A DNA stretch of 64,000 nucleotides from Armatimonadota bacterium (GTDB lineage: Bacteria > Sysuimicrobiota > Sysuimicrobiia > Sysuimicrobiales > Sysuimicrobiaceae): contig JAVKGX010000001.1 in the NCBI GenBank assembly GCA_031432545.1, positions 256,411-320,410 on the forward strand. Direction: 5' to 3'. The notes under the pieces are model-generated. The model had not been told where the DNA came from. It did not search any database and worked only from the letters and a program-made list of their open reading frames with translations. The position numbers and the translations under genes were made by a program. Positions within the stretch are counted from its first letter, which is position 1; each line of letters begins with the position of its first letter. Shown here in pieces: positions 46,603 to 58,044 of the stretch.

Positions 46603-47190
46603 TCAAGCGCCGGCGCGCAGACCCAAAACGAACAGGTCGGCGAACGCCGCCGCGAACGCGGTGTGCGGAAGCGCACCGTCGGGCCGGAACCACTGCGTGA
46701 ACCAGTTGCACGCCCCGAGGATCGCGAACGTCGCCGTCTTCGGGTCGACCGGACGGAACGCGCCGCTGCGCACGCCGTCGCCGATCAGGTCGCGGAACAG
46801 CGCCTCGTAGCGGTCACGTCGATCGGCCATGCGGCGTCGGCGGTCGGCCGACAGCGACTTCAGTTCGACGTGGAGAATGGTCAGCTCGTCGCGGAGTTCG
46901 GCGGCGACGGCGAGGTGGGCGGCGATCGCGGCGCGCAGCCGCTCGGTCGGCGGACGCTGGGAGAGGGCGACCGGCTCGACCGCGGCGAACAGGCGGCCGA
47001 GGGCGCGCTCCATGATCTCCCAGAGCAGGTCCTCCTTGGCCTCGATGTAGTGGTAGAGGCTGCCGCGCTGGACGCGAAGCGAGGCGGCGAGGTCCTGCAT
47101 CGAGGTGGCGTGGTAGCCGCGCTCCCGGAACAGCCGCACCGCAGCGGCGAGCAGTTCCTCGTGTCTGGGGCGGATCGCTACGTCAGCCAT
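46603..47190 (-). CDS. TetR-family repressor of the beta-oxidation operon
   Basis: A 195-residue regulator. The N-terminal helix-turn-helix is FRERGYHATSMQDLAASLRV then QRGSLYHYIEAKEDLLWEIM. The C-terminal ligand-binding domain matches the FadR/PaaR-like acyl-CoA-responsive group in length. It is the first gene of the operon, and a palindromic operator lies 8 bases upstream of its ATG. I infer that it represses itself and the fad genes, and that an acyl-CoA releases it. It could also act on the divergent flavoprotein gene. Confidence 0.88.
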   Translation of the reverse strand: MADVAIRPRHEELLAAAVRLFRERGYHATSMQDLAASLRVQRGSLYHYIEAKEDLLWEIMERALGRLFAAVEPVALSQRPPTERLRAAIAAHLAVAAELRDELTILHVELKSLSADRRRRMADRRDRYEALFRDLIGDGVRSGAFRPVDPKTATFAILGACNWFTQWFRPDGALPHTAFAAAFADLFVLGLRAGA

Positions 47191-47197
47191 CCAGGCC

Positions 47198-47217
47198 TAC
47201 CGAACGTTTGGTAGATT
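47198..47217. promoter_or_regulatory. TetR operator overlapping a divergent extended -10 promoter
   Basis: TACCGAACGTTTGGTA (47198-47213) is a 16-base palindrome with one mismatched pair, of the ACCGAACGTTCGGT type bound by TetR regulators of acyl-CoA metabolism. On the plus strand TGG followed by TAGATT (47209-47217) is an extended -10 that overlaps its right half and points to the flavoprotein gene. On the minus strand the palindrome lies just before the tetR ATG. One bound repressor could therefore block both directions. Confidence 0.65.
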
Positions 47218-47303
47218 CAGGCTACGGCACCCCGCGCCCGCGCGTCAACGCCCGGGAAGTCACCACGCTCGGATGGCGAGAGGAGGCTGCGGAGGAGACA
47301 ACG

Positions 47304-48674
47304 ATGGACGTCCCGTTGGATGCGATCGCAGGTGCGCTTGAGCGGGCTCTGGGCGCTTCGAAGGTGTCGACGACGGAATCCGTCCTCGACCAGCACGGCC
47401 GGGACGAGGGCTATCCGGAGTCGCGGCGGCCGGTGGCCGTGGCGTTCGCGGAAGACGTCGCCGACGTCCGCCGGGTGCTGGCGGTCGCCCGCGAACACCG
47501 CGTGGCGGTGATCCCGTTCGGCGCGGGCACCAGCCTCGAGGGCGCCCTCGTGCCAACCGGGCCGGCGATCAGTCTCGACCTGCGACGCATGGACCGGATC
47601 GTGGAGGTCGTAGCCGAAGACCTGGCGGCCGTCGTGGAACCGGGGCTCACCTATCAGGCGCTCAACCGGGCGCTGCGGCCGCGCGGCCTGTTCTTCCCCG
47701 TCGACCCCGGCGCGGACGCCTCGCTGGGGGGTATGGCGGCGACCAACGCGTCAGGGACGATGACCGTCCGGTACGGCGGCATGCGGGCGAACGTCCTGGC
47801 GCTGCAGGTCGTGCTCGCCAACGGGGAGGTGCTCGAACTCGGCCGCGCGGTCCGCAAGAGCAGTTCGGGCTACGACCTGCGGGACCTGTTCGTCGGTTCG
47901 GAGGGCACGCTGGGTGTGATCACACAGCTGACCGTCAAGCTGCACCCGCTGCCGGCCCACGTGCACACGCTGCGGGCCTTCTTTCCGTCCGTCGAGCACG
48001 CGGCGCAGACGGCCTACGCCATCATGGCGGCGGGCCTGCCGGTCGCGCGCCTGGAACTGCTGGACGGGTCGGCCTTGCAGGCCGTCAACGCCTTCCTGGG
48101 ACGCCGCTACCCGGAACAGCCGGCGCTGTTCTTCGAGTTCCACGCCTCGACCGGGGCGGCGATCGACGCGGAAGCCTCCGCTGCGCGGGCGATCGCGCAG
48201 GAAGGCGGCGCCGTCCTGGTCGATACCGCGCGCACGCCGGAGGAACGGAGCGCGCAGTGGGAGGCGCGGCACAAGGCGTACTACGCCTTCACCCACATGC
48301 ACCCCGGCTGCCGCTTCCTCACGACGGACGTCGCAGTGCCGCTGTCCCGACTGCCGGAGATCGTCGCCTACGCCCGGGCGGAACTCGACGCGATGGGCCA
48401 GCCCGGCCGGATCGTCGGGCACGTCGGCGACGGTAACTTCCACGCGCTGGTGGCCGCGCCGCCGGACCGCTACGGCCTGGCGGAGGCGTTCAGCGAGAAG
48501 CTGGTGCGCCGGACCATCGAACTCGGAGGGACGGTGAGCGGAGAGCACGGGATCGGACTGCGCAAGCGGCGCTACCTGGCGTGGGAGCACGGTGGGGCGG
48601 TGGCGTGGATGCGCAGGTTGAAAGCAGTGTTCGACCCGGACGGCATCCTCAATCCGGGCAAGGGGGCGGCGTGA
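47304..48674 (+). CDS. FAD-linked 2-hydroxyacid oxidase (GlcD/Dld type)
   Basis: A 456-residue vanillyl-alcohol-oxidase-fold flavoprotein. The FAD pyrophosphate loop is IPFGAGTSLEGALVPTGPAI, with FVGSEGTLGVITQLTVKLHP and the C-terminal SGEHGIGLRKRRYL. It oxidises glycolate, D-lactate or a similar 2-hydroxyacid. No GlcE/GlcF partner is nearby, so it is of the single-subunit kind. ATG 47304 has ggagg 8 bases upstream; the longer frame from 47208 overlaps the operator and has no ribosome site. Confidence 0.92.
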   Translation: MDVPLDAIAGALERALGASKVSTTESVLDQHGRDEGYPESRRPVAVAFAEDVADVRRVLAVAREHRVAVIPFGAGTSLEGALVPTGPAISLDLRRMDRIVEVVAEDLAAVVEPGLTYQALNRALRPRGLFFPVDPGADASLGGMAATNASGTMTVRYGGMRANVLALQVVLANGEVLELGRAVRKSSSGYDLRDLFVGSEGTLGVITQLTVKLHPLPAHVHTLRAFFPSVEHAAQTAYAIMAAGLPVARLELLDGSALQAVNAFLGRRYPEQPALFFEFHASTGAAIDAEASAARAIAQEGGAVLVDTARTPEERSAQWEARHKAYYAFTHMHPGCRFLTTDVAVPLSRLPEIVAYARAELDAMGQPGRIVGHVGDGNFHALVAAPPDRYGLAEAFSEKLVRRTIELGGTVSGEHGIGLRKRRYLAWEHGGAVAWMRRLKAVFDPDGILNPGKGAA

Positions 48675-48702
48675 GCAACCGATCCGCGATCGCCGCCTCG
48701 AA

Positions 48703-51042
<2,340 letters not shown>

Positions 51043-51148
51043 ACTACGCCTCCGTAGGTCCCCGCTGCGGATAGGTTCGCGCGTCGGACAGGGCTTCCTC
51101 CTGGGGGCTCGATCGCACGGGTCGGCGGCCGGATGGACGTTCGTGCCG

Positions 51149-51961
51149 TCACGACATCGCAGAGGGCACGCCCAGACCGGTCAGCGCGCGCAGCGACCGG
51201 ATCGTGACCTCGACGCGGTGCAGGACGCCGCCGTCCGACGGCCATCCGCCGTCGGGTTCCTGCATTTCGAGCAGCCGTATGGCCGCGGCGCGCAAGAGGG
51301 GGTGGTGCAGACCGTAGCCGGCGAGGCCAAGTGTACCGGCCATCCAGGCCAGCTGTCCGGCGGTCGCGTCCTGCACCCACGCCTGCAGCCGTTCCAGCGC
51401 CCGGGCGGCGATCTCGTCCCCACCGTCGAGGTTCGCGAAGAACGCGGCGACCAGCCACAGCGTAGACGGGAACCGTCCCCAGCGTCCCTCGTCGTCCCAG
51501 TGGGCGCGCAGGTACGTCGCGGCGAGCGTCACCGCGTAGTCGGCGTCGCCGACGAGCCGCCGCACCCACAGGCCCGCAAGCGCGGTGCAGTGCGCGCGGG
51601 CGGCCCGGTCGGCGGGGTGGAGGAACGGCGGCGGTCGGTGTTTGAGGATCCCCGGTGTCTCGCTCCACGCGCCATCGGGGCGCTGCATCGCGAGCAGGTA
51701 GGTCTGTACACGTTCGGCCTGCGGCGAGTCGAGGATGCCCAGGTCGTGCATCCAGTCCAGGACGGTGCAGGTCGTGTGGATGGCGCTGGCGCGGCCGGGC
51801 TGCATCTCGTAGGGGAATCCGCCGTCGTCGTTCTGGCGGCTCGCGATCTGCCGGACGACCTTGCCGTCCGGCCCTGCGCGTCCCAGGATCCCCGCCACCC
51901 GCGCCTGCTCCAAGTCGTTGGCGCTGTTTTCCAGGAAGGCGATCGCGCGCGCCAGATACAT
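51149..51961 (-). CDS. Prenyltransferase/squalene-oxidase-like repeat protein
   Basis: A 270-residue protein built of alpha-toroid (squalene cyclase/prenyltransferase) repeats. QNDDGGFPYEM, LLAMQRPDGAWSETPG and LLEMQEPDGGWPSDGG are QW-like motifs. It lacks the DxDD motif and length of true cyclases (over 600 residues), and has no signal peptide. The repeat fold can bind lipids or proteins. It lies 25 bases after pxpA on the same strand, probably in one operon. Function unknown. Confidence 0.75.
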   Translation of the reverse strand: MYLARAIAFLENSANDLEQARVAGILGRAGPDGKVVRQIASRQNDDGGFPYEMQPGRASAIHTTCTVLDWMHDLGILDSPQAERVQTYLLAMQRPDGAWSETPGILKHRPPPFLHPADRAARAHCTALAGLWVRRLVGDADYAVTLAATYLRAHWDDEGRWGRFPSTLWLVAAFFANLDGGDEIAARALERLQAWVQDATAGQLAWMAGTLGLAGYGLHHPLLRAAAIRLLEMQEPDGGWPSDGGVLHRVEVTIRSLRALTGLGVPSAMS

Positions 51962-51986
51962 CGTCGTGACCCTCAACGGTCGGCGG

Positions 51987-52757
51987 TCACAACCATTCCC
52001 CCATCGGGCGGATGTGGACGTGTGCTTCCTCCAGCGCGGCCCGCACCGCGGCGGCGAGCGTCTCCGCACCCGGGGTGTCGCCGTGGATGCAGACGGTGTC
52101 GGCCTCCACGACGATCTCGCCGCCGTCGAGTGTCTGGATGGGTTCCCGGTACGCGATGCGCACCGCGCGGGAAGCGACCTCGAACGGCTGCAGCAAGACC
52201 GCGCCCGGTTCGCTGCGGGGTACGAGCGAGCCGTCGCTCCGGTAGGCCCGGTCGCAGAACGCCTCGCGCGCCACGCGCAGCCCGGCCGCTCGCGCGGCGC
52301 GTTCGGCGGCCGAGCCCGCCAGGACGACGAGGATCGTGTCGGGCGATGCGCCCAGCACGCTCTCGGCGATCGCGGCCGCGAGTTCCTCGTCGCGTGCGGC
52401 GGCGTTGTACAGCGCGCCGTGAGGCTTGATGTGCTGCAAGCGCACACCTTCGGCGCGGGCGATCGCTTCCAGGGCCCCGATCTGCGCGAGCAAGAAGGCG
52501 GCCACCTCGTCCGGCGTCATCGGCAGCGGACGCCGCCCGAAGCCGGCGAGGTCCGGGTATCCGGGGTGGGCGCCGACGGCGACGCCGTGGGCGCGCGCCA
52601 GCCGCACCGTCCGCCGCATCACCACCGGATCCCCCGCGTGCATCCCGCAGGCGACGTTGGCGGAGGTCACATAGGGCATCACCGCCTCGTCGGCCCCCAG
52701 CCGGTAGACGCCGAACGACTCCCCCACGTCGCAGTTGATGTCGAGGTGGCGGTCCAC
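51987..52757 (-). CDS. pxpA: 5-oxoprolinase subunit A (LamB/YcsF family)
   Basis: A 256-residue protein with the complete family pattern: HLDINCDVGESFGVYRLG, TSANVACGMHAGDPVVMRR, VAVGAHPGYPDLAGFGRR, HIKPHGALYNAA, and CIHGDTPGAETLAAAVR. PxpA opens 5-oxoproline (pyroglutamate) to glutamate with ATP, working with PxpB and PxpC. Neither of those is in this window; the neighbours are a toroid-repeat protein and, divergently, a histidine kinase. It could act with PxpBC encoded elsewhere or have another substrate. Confidence 0.92.
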   Translation of the reverse strand: MDRHLDINCDVGESFGVYRLGADEAVMPYVTSANVACGMHAGDPVVMRRTVRLARAHGVAVGAHPGYPDLAGFGRRPLPMTPDEVAAFLLAQIGALEAIARAEGVRLQHIKPHGALYNAAARDEELAAAIAESVLGASPDTILVVLAGSAAERAARAAGLRVAREAFCDRAYRSDGSLVPRSEPGAVLLQPFEVASRAVRIAYREPIQTLDGGEIVVEADTVCIHGDTPGAETLAAAVRAALEEAHVHIRPMGEWL

Positions 52758-52872
52758 AGGTAGAAGCGTACCATCGGGTCGCGTTCCGGGGGTGCACCGA
52801 ACTTGGGCGCTGCCCGGCCCCCTCCAACGCGCTTGTCAACCCTTGCTTTGTCCTCGAAGATAGACGCACAAG

Positions 52873-54855
52873 ATGCGGTCGCGGATCGGGCGACGGATCC
52901 TCGCGGGCTACCTGCTGATCTCGCTGCTGTTGGGATCATTCTTCGGCCTGCTCGTGTATGCGAGCACGCGCATCGTCGACCTCGCCCGCCGCCTCGACGC
53001 GGAGAACCGTGCCGCCGCCGACGTCCTGGCCGCCTCGCTGCTCGCCGAGCGACGCCTCTTCCGCCTCCTGCAGGCAGTCGGCGGCGCGAACCGCGGGGCC
53101 GAGGTCGAATACGGCGTCCTCTCACGCGTGCTCATCACGACGCTCGGCCGCGTACGGCGCGGACTGGCCGAGCCGGAGCACAGCCGCTTCGGCCAGCAGG
53201 CCGACCGCGCGAACATGGCGTTCATGTCTGCAGGGGCGGCGCTTTTGCGCAGCCGTCCGGAAGGATCGACGGTCGCGCTGGCCGACGTCCTGACCCACCA
53301 CCGCGCGTTGCGCGCCCTGCTGGACGACCGGTTCGCGCAGATCCAGGCCGCTGCCCTGTCGGGGGTCGCCGAGCTCACCGCATTCCAGCACGGTGTCCTG
53401 CTGCCATCGTTTTTGCGCAACCTCGCCCTCAACAGCGAGCGCATCTTCCGGTTCAGCCGTGCCGTCACCGCCTCGCAGCAGCTCGAGTTGCTCTTCTGGC
53501 AGCGCGGGGCGGCCCTGCTGGTGCTGTTCGCCGACCCCAGCGCGGGGTACGCCGGACGGCTGACCGACCAAGCGCCGTCGCGGCGGCTGTTCGAAGAGTT
53601 GCAGGGGCTGGTGGTGCTGCCGGAACTGCAGGCGGTGCTGGCCGACACCATGCCGGCGGTCGAGTCGTTCGAGGCCCTCACGCGCACCGCCGCCTCGCAG
53701 GCGCGGGATGGCGGCGTCCCCAGCCGGGAGCTCCGGACTCGCTTTCCATCGGTCATGGCCGCCGTCGTGGAGAGGTTGGAATCGATGCGGTCGCTGATCG
53801 AAGTGGAGCGCGACCGGACGCTGGCGGACATCGCGCTGGTGAACGACTCGATCCTGTCGTTCGTCCTGAGCCTCTCGGTCGTCGGTGCCGTCGGACTGCT
53901 GGCGGGCGGCGCCGTGGCCGTGGTCGTCGCGCGCGCCGTGACGACGTCGCTGGAGTCTCTGCGTGCGGCGATGGAGGCGGTGCGCGGAGGAGACCTGGGT
54001 GTGCGCGTGCCGACCTCCGGAAGGGACGACGAGACCGAGCTGATGGGGGAAGTCTTCAACCGGATGGTCGGCGAGCTACAGGATTCGCGCACCAAGCTGC
54101 GCCAGTACCAGCAGGACCTGGAGCGCATGGTCGAGGAACGCACCCGGCAGCTGCGCGAAGCCCAGGCCCAGCTCGTGCAGTCGGAGAAGCTGTCGGCGAT
54201 GGGAGAGCTGGTCGCGGGGGTCGCCCACGAACTGAACAACCCGCTGACGTCGATCCTCGGCTACGCGCAGCTGTTGGAAGGGGAGTCGGATCTCCCACCG
54301 AAGATCCACCGCAACCTGACGGTGATCGTGCAGGAGGCCGACCGCGCGAGGCGGATCGTGCAGAACCTCCTGACCTTCGCACGGCAGCAGCCGCGGGCGT
54401 GGGATCTCGTGGACGTCAACGCGGCCGTCGAGCAAGCCCTGGCGCTGCAGCGCTACGAGGTGGTGCGCGAGGGGATCGAGGTCGTCACACGCCTCGCCCC
54501 GGACCTTCCGCCGGTGCGGGGGGACCTGCACCAACTGCAACAGGTCTTCTTGAACATCGTCAACAACGCGATCCACGCGATGCGCGGACGGGCGCCGGCG
54601 CGGCTGGAGGTCGTGACGCGACACCGGCGCGACCGGGTGGTGATCGAGTTCGCCGATACCGGGCCCGGGATCGCCCCCGAGCACCTCCACCGGCTCTTCG
54701 ACCCGTTCTTCACCACGAAGAGGATCGGCGAGGGCACGGGTCTGGGGCTGTCGATCTCCTACGGGATCGTCCGCGACCACGGCGGCACGATCACGGCGGC
54801 GAACCGCCGCGAGGGGGGTGCGCGCTTCACCGTGGAACTGCCGGCCGCCGGCTAG
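52873..54855 (+). CDS. Sensor histidine kinase with large extracytoplasmic domain
   Basis: A 660-residue membrane kinase. The first membrane segment is at residues 10-30 (ILAGYLLISLLLGSFFGLLV). A helical extracytoplasmic domain of about 290 residues follows, then the second segment at about 322-356, HAMP (about 356-410), a coiled coil, the phosphoacceptor His 452 in VAHELNNPLTSILGYAQLL, and the ATPase domain (N box VFLNIVNNAIHAMRG, G1 DTGPGIAPEHL, G2 GTGLGLS). No response regulator is adjacent. TTGTCA-N17-GAAGAT at 52833 would put the transcript start only about 5 bases before the ATG, hinting at a leaderless mRNA. Confidence 0.92.
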   Translation: MRSRIGRRILAGYLLISLLLGSFFGLLVYASTRIVDLARRLDAENRAAADVLAASLLAERRLFRLLQAVGGANRGAEVEYGVLSRVLITTLGRVRRGLAEPEHSRFGQQADRANMAFMSAGAALLRSRPEGSTVALADVLTHHRALRALLDDRFAQIQAAALSGVAELTAFQHGVLLPSFLRNLALNSERIFRFSRAVTASQQLELLFWQRGAALLVLFADPSAGYAGRLTDQAPSRRLFEELQGLVVLPELQAVLADTMPAVESFEALTRTAASQARDGGVPSRELRTRFPSVMAAVVERLESMRSLIEVERDRTLADIALVNDSILSFVLSLSVVGAVGLLAGGAVAVVVARAVTTSLESLRAAMEAVRGGDLGVRVPTSGRDDETELMGEVFNRMVGELQDSRTKLRQYQQDLERMVEERTRQLREAQAQLVQSEKLSAMGELVAGVAHELNNPLTSILGYAQLLEGESDLPPKIHRNLTVIVQEADRARRIVQNLLTFARQQPRAWDLVDVNAAVEQALALQRYEVVREGIEVVTRLAPDLPPVRGDLHQLQQVFLNIVNNAIHAMRGRAPARLEVVTRHRRDRVVIEFADTGPGIAPEHLHRLFDPFFTTKRIGEGTGLGLSISYGIVRDHGGTITAANRREGGARFTVELPAAG

Positions 54856-55685
54856 GCTTCGACCACCTCAACCTCCACGCCCGCAGGGTCGGTGAGCCGC
54901 ACGCCGTTTCCGGTCGGGCTGTACCCGATCTCCCGCGGCGCGAGGTGCGCCCGCAGGTCTGTCACCGTGCCCGCGGGCACGCGCCAGGTGTAGCGCACCA
55001 GACCGGTCGCCCCGTCGGCGGCGCGCCGGCGCGATCCCCAGACGTTCAGGCCCACGTGGTGGTGGTAGTCCCCCGCGGCCAAAAACAGCGCACCGGGGTA
55101 GCCGCGCTGGGTCACGCGCAGACCGAGCGCGCCCGCGTAGAACGCCTCGCCCGACCGCAGGTCATCGACGTGCAGGTGGACGTGTCCGAGTCGGGTCTGC
55201 GGGTCCAACGGCGCAGGGGTCCGGGATTCCCGCAGCAGCCCCTGGAGGTCGAGGGCGCGGGTGACCATCTGCAGCTCGCCGTCCCGGACTGGCCAGAGGT
55301 CCTTGGGCCGATCCCGGTACAGCTCGATGCCGTTGCCCTCCGGGTCGCGCAAATACAGTGCCTCGGAGACGCCGTGGTCGGAGGCGCCCTCGATCGGCCA
55401 CTCGGCCTCCAGCAGCCGACGGACGACGGCGGCCAGCGCGGCGCGGCCCGGCAGCAGCAGCGCGAAGTGGTACAGGCCGACCACGCCCGGGGGCCGGACT
55501 GGGGCGTCGGGGTCGTGGTGCGTGTGCACGACGACGCCTCCTTCTCCCGTGGTCAGGCGGTCCGGTTCGACGGGGTCGGGGCGCAGGCCCAGCACGTCCT
55601 GGTAGAAGCCGCGCATCCGCCGCGCGTCCCGCACACGCAACACCAACCCGCCCAACTGGGCGGCCGCCGGCATCTCGAACGCCAC
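54852..55685 (-). CDS. Two-domain VOC-superfamily protein (extradiol dioxygenase-like)
   Basis: A 277-residue protein with two vicinal-oxygen-chelate modules, similar in size and layout to B. subtilis CatE (catechol 2,3-dioxygenase). Module one has LGGLVLRVRDARRMRGFYQD and YLRDPEGNGIELYRDR. Module two has LGHVHLHVDDLRSGEAFYAG and GDYHHHVGLNVWGS. The His residues of module two and a C-terminal Glu would hold the metal. It is the last gene of a six-gene coupled operon and directly follows an alpha/beta hydrolase. Ring cleavage is one reading; a glyoxalase-like role is the other. Confidence 0.82.
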   Translation of the reverse strand: MAFEMPAAAQLGGLVLRVRDARRMRGFYQDVLGLRPDPVEPDRLTTGEGGVVVHTHHDPDAPVRPPGVVGLYHFALLLPGRAALAAVVRRLLEAEWPIEGASDHGVSEALYLRDPEGNGIELYRDRPKDLWPVRDGELQMVTRALDLQGLLRESRTPAPLDPQTRLGHVHLHVDDLRSGEAFYAGALGLRVTQRGYPGALFLAAGDYHHHVGLNVWGSRRRAADGATGLVRYTWRVPAGTVTDLRAHLAPREIGYSPTGNGVRLTDPAGVEVEVVEA

Positions 55686-55688
55686 GGT

Positions 55689-56417
55689 TCACCCCGCCCC
55701 TTCCGCCGCGAGCGCCGCGAGGAAACGACGCAGGGCGTCGCGAAACGCGACGCGGCGCTGTAGCGGCAGCATGTGACCTGCACCCGGTACAACGATCAGA
55801 TCCGACCGCGTCATCCGTTCGTGCAAGAAGCTCGAAAGCGCCGGTGGCGTCACGATGTCGGCGTCACCGCACAGGATGAGGGTAGGCAGGCGAATCTCGT
55901 GGACCCGGTCGCGGACGTCGAACCGGGCGCACGCGCTCAGATCCCGCAGCAGCGTGTCGGGCCCCAACTCCCGTATGGCGGTGCGCACGCGTTCCCGCTG
56001 GCGGGCGTCCGCCCCGGGAACGAACCAGGTCTCCACCACGCGATCGATCGTCCGCAGGGGTGCCCGGTGCAGCCCGTCGAGCACGTCGGGGTCGACCGGC
56101 AGGTGGGCCCCGGTGGAGACGAGCACCAGGCCGCGCAGGCTGTCGGGCGCGTCGAGCGCCGCCCGCAGCGCGACGGCCCCGCCCATCGAGTGTCCGACGA
56201 GGACCACGCCGTGCATCCCGCCGCGGTCGAGGAAGGCGCGCAGCCACGCCGCGTAGTCCTCGACGCGGTCGAACGGTCGGCCTTCCGGATGCCCGGGGAG
56301 GTCGGGGGCGATCGCGATGGGGAAGTCCAGCAGCTGGTTCTGCCAGATCTGTCCCCGGCCGCCTGCGCCGTGCAGGAAGACAATCGCAAGACGCTTGCCG
56401 GGCTGCGGGTGGGTCAC
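55689..56417 (-). CDS. Alpha/beta hydrolase
   Basis: A 242-residue hydrolase. VFLHGAGGRGQIWQNQLLDF forms the oxyanion region, LVGHSMGGAVALRAAL the nucleophile elbow (Ser about 99), ILCGDADIVTPPALS the acid, and VVPGAGHMLPLQRR the histidine. The MhpC/meta-cleavage hydrolase and BioH-like groups share these features. Its start overlaps the stop of the metallo-hydrolase (ATGA), and the VOC gene follows after 3 bases. In ring-cleavage routes such hydrolases act after an extradiol dioxygenase, which fits the neighbour. Confidence 0.86.
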   Translation of the reverse strand: MTHPQPGKRLAIVFLHGAGGRGQIWQNQLLDFPIAIAPDLPGHPEGRPFDRVEDYAAWLRAFLDRGGMHGVVLVGHSMGGAVALRAALDAPDSLRGLVLVSTGAHLPVDPDVLDGLHRAPLRTIDRVVETWFVPGADARQRERVRTAIRELGPDTLLRDLSACARFDVRDRVHEIRLPTLILCGDADIVTPPALSSFLHERMTRSDLIVVPGAGHMLPLQRRVAFRDALRRFLAALAAEGAG

Positions 56418-57049
56418 CCACCTAGACCCACAAGGAAGGGGTTGGACACGCGCTCGCGCCCGACCGTCGTGTGGGGTCCGTGCCCCGGGTACAGGATCGT
56501 GCTGTCGGGCAGTGTGAGGATGCGGGTTTCCAGCGTGTGGCGCAGCGCCTCCCAGTCACCGCCCGGCAGATCCGTCCGCCCGATGCCGCCGGCGAAGACG
56601 ACGTCGCCCACGAACGCCAGACCGTCGCCGACGAGGATCACGTGCCCCGGGCTGTGTCCGGGCGCGGCGACGACCCGCAGCCGCACGGACCCGGCTGCCA
56701 GTTCGTCCCCGTCGGCGATGAAGCGGTCTGGGTCAGGCGGAGGGTCCAGCGGCAGGCCCATCATCAGCTGCGCCCGCACGCTGGCGTTGCGGATCATCTC
56801 CAGGTCGGCCCGCGGGGCCAAGAACGGCGCGCCGGTCACCTCGCGGACCGCGCGGACCGCGCCGACGTGGTCCCAGTGACCGTGGGTGGCGACGATCGCC
56901 TCCACCTGGAGCTCGTGCTGGCGCAGGATCTCCAGGATCACCGGCGCGTCGTTTCCCGGGTCGATGACGAACGCGCGCCGTGTCTGATCGTCCCCGTAGA
57001 CGTAGCAGTTGGTGCCGATCGGACGGGTCTGGATCTGTTCGAGGATCAT
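56414..57049 (-). CDS. Metallo-beta-lactamase-fold hydrolase (glyoxalase II-like)
   Basis: A 211-residue binuclear metal hydrolase. The metal site is THGHWDHVGAVR (HxHxDH), then the His in APGHSPGHVI, Asp in FVGDVVFAGGIGRTDLPGGD, and the last His in LYPGHGPHTTVGRE. This subfamily includes GloB-like proteins. Its start and stop each overlap neighbouring genes by 4 bases. The start at 57049 is chosen because MILEQIQTRPIGTNCYVYG is the usual beginning. The substrate is not known. Confidence 0.9.
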   Translation of the reverse strand: MILEQIQTRPIGTNCYVYGDDQTRRAFVIDPGNDAPVILEILRQHELQVEAIVATHGHWDHVGAVRAVREVTGAPFLAPRADLEMIRNASVRAQLMMGLPLDPPPDPDRFIADGDELAAGSVRLRVVAAPGHSPGHVILVGDGLAFVGDVVFAGGIGRTDLPGGDWEALRHTLETRILTLPDSTILYPGHGPHTTVGRERVSNPFLVGLGG

Positions 57050-58038
57050 GGTCGCTCCGTGGTGACGAAAGACTGCGCGAATGCGATCTCGGTCTGACGG
57101 CGGCCGTAGCCGTGGCTGTCTTCGCCGCGGTACGCGTCGGCGAACCAGCGTGCGGTGGCGGCGATCCACACCCCCGCGGGCGTCGGCTCGTAGCCGAGGT
57201 CGGCGCGGGCGCGCGCGATGTCCATCACGAAGCGTCGCCCGAACGGCGGGGCGTAGTCGGGGAGGGCTTCCTTCCACGCGCCGGGCGCGGCGCGCACCAG
57301 CGTCGGGCGCCGGCCGAGCGCTTCGCCCAAAGCCCACAGATAGTCCACCAGCGTGATGACCTCGCCGCCGGCGGCGTTGTAGGTCTTGCCGAACGCGACC
57401 GGGTTGCCGGCGACGCGCACGACCATGCGCGCGACGTCCTCGCTGTACGCGTGGTTCCATGCCGGCTCGGGGCGCGGATCGCCCACGAGCAGCGGCCCGC
57501 CGTCGAGGATCCGCTGGATCCAAAACCACGGCCGCCGCGTCGGATCCTCCGGTCCCTGGACGACGGTCGGGCGGATCACCGTGTAGGGCAGGCCCCCGGC
57601 GTGGTCGACGAGCGCCCGCTCGGCCCTGCGCTTTCCGGCGACGTAGGGATGGTTGTCCGCACGGGCGTCCACCATCGGCTCGTCTTCGGATGCGTGCGCG
57701 AAGACGCGGTCGCCGGATCGTTCTGCGTACACCGCGCCGCTGCTCGTGAGCACGTAGTGGCCGACGGTCTGGCGGAAGACCTCCAGCGCCGACGACACGT
57801 CGGGCGCGTCGAAGGCGACGTTGTCGAAGACGACGTCGAAGGACCGGCCGCGCAGGGCGGCGCTGAACGCCTCACGGTCCGTGCGGTCGCAGGCGATGTG
57901 CTCGACGCGGTCCCACCAGCCGGGGCGGCGTCGTCCCCGGGAGAGCACCGTCACGCGCCACCCATCGTCGAGGAAGAGCTCGACGGCGTGCTTTCCGAAG
58001 AACTCCGTGCCGCCGATGACCAGGACGGACCGGACCAC
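57046..58038 (-). CDS. NAD-dependent epimerase/dehydratase-family protein
   Basis: A 330-residue extended short-chain dehydrogenase. The nucleotide-binding turn is VLVIGGTEFFGKHAVELF. The active-site residues are Ser in LTSSGAVYAER and the Tyr/Lys pair in HPYVAGKRRAERAL. The GGTxFxG form is seen in atypical epimerases of the CSP41/isoflavone-reductase kind. It may modify a sugar nucleotide or an mRNA-like substrate; the evidence does not decide. It is fourth from the end in the coupled operon, with a 4-base overlap into the metallo-hydrolase gene. Confidence 0.87.
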   Translation of the reverse strand: MVRSVLVIGGTEFFGKHAVELFLDDGWRVTVLSRGRRRPGWWDRVEHIACDRTDREAFSAALRGRSFDVVFDNVAFDAPDVSSALEVFRQTVGHYVLTSSGAVYAERSGDRVFAHASEDEPMVDARADNHPYVAGKRRAERALVDHAGGLPYTVIRPTVVQGPEDPTRRPWFWIQRILDGGPLLVGDPRPEPAWNHAYSEDVARMVVRVAGNPVAFGKTYNAAGGEVITLVDYLWALGEALGRRPTLVRAAPGAWKEALPDYAPPFGRRFVMDIARARADLGYEPTPAGVWIAATARWFADAYRGEDSHGYGRRQTEIAFAQSFVTTERP

Positions 58039-58044
58039 GAGACG

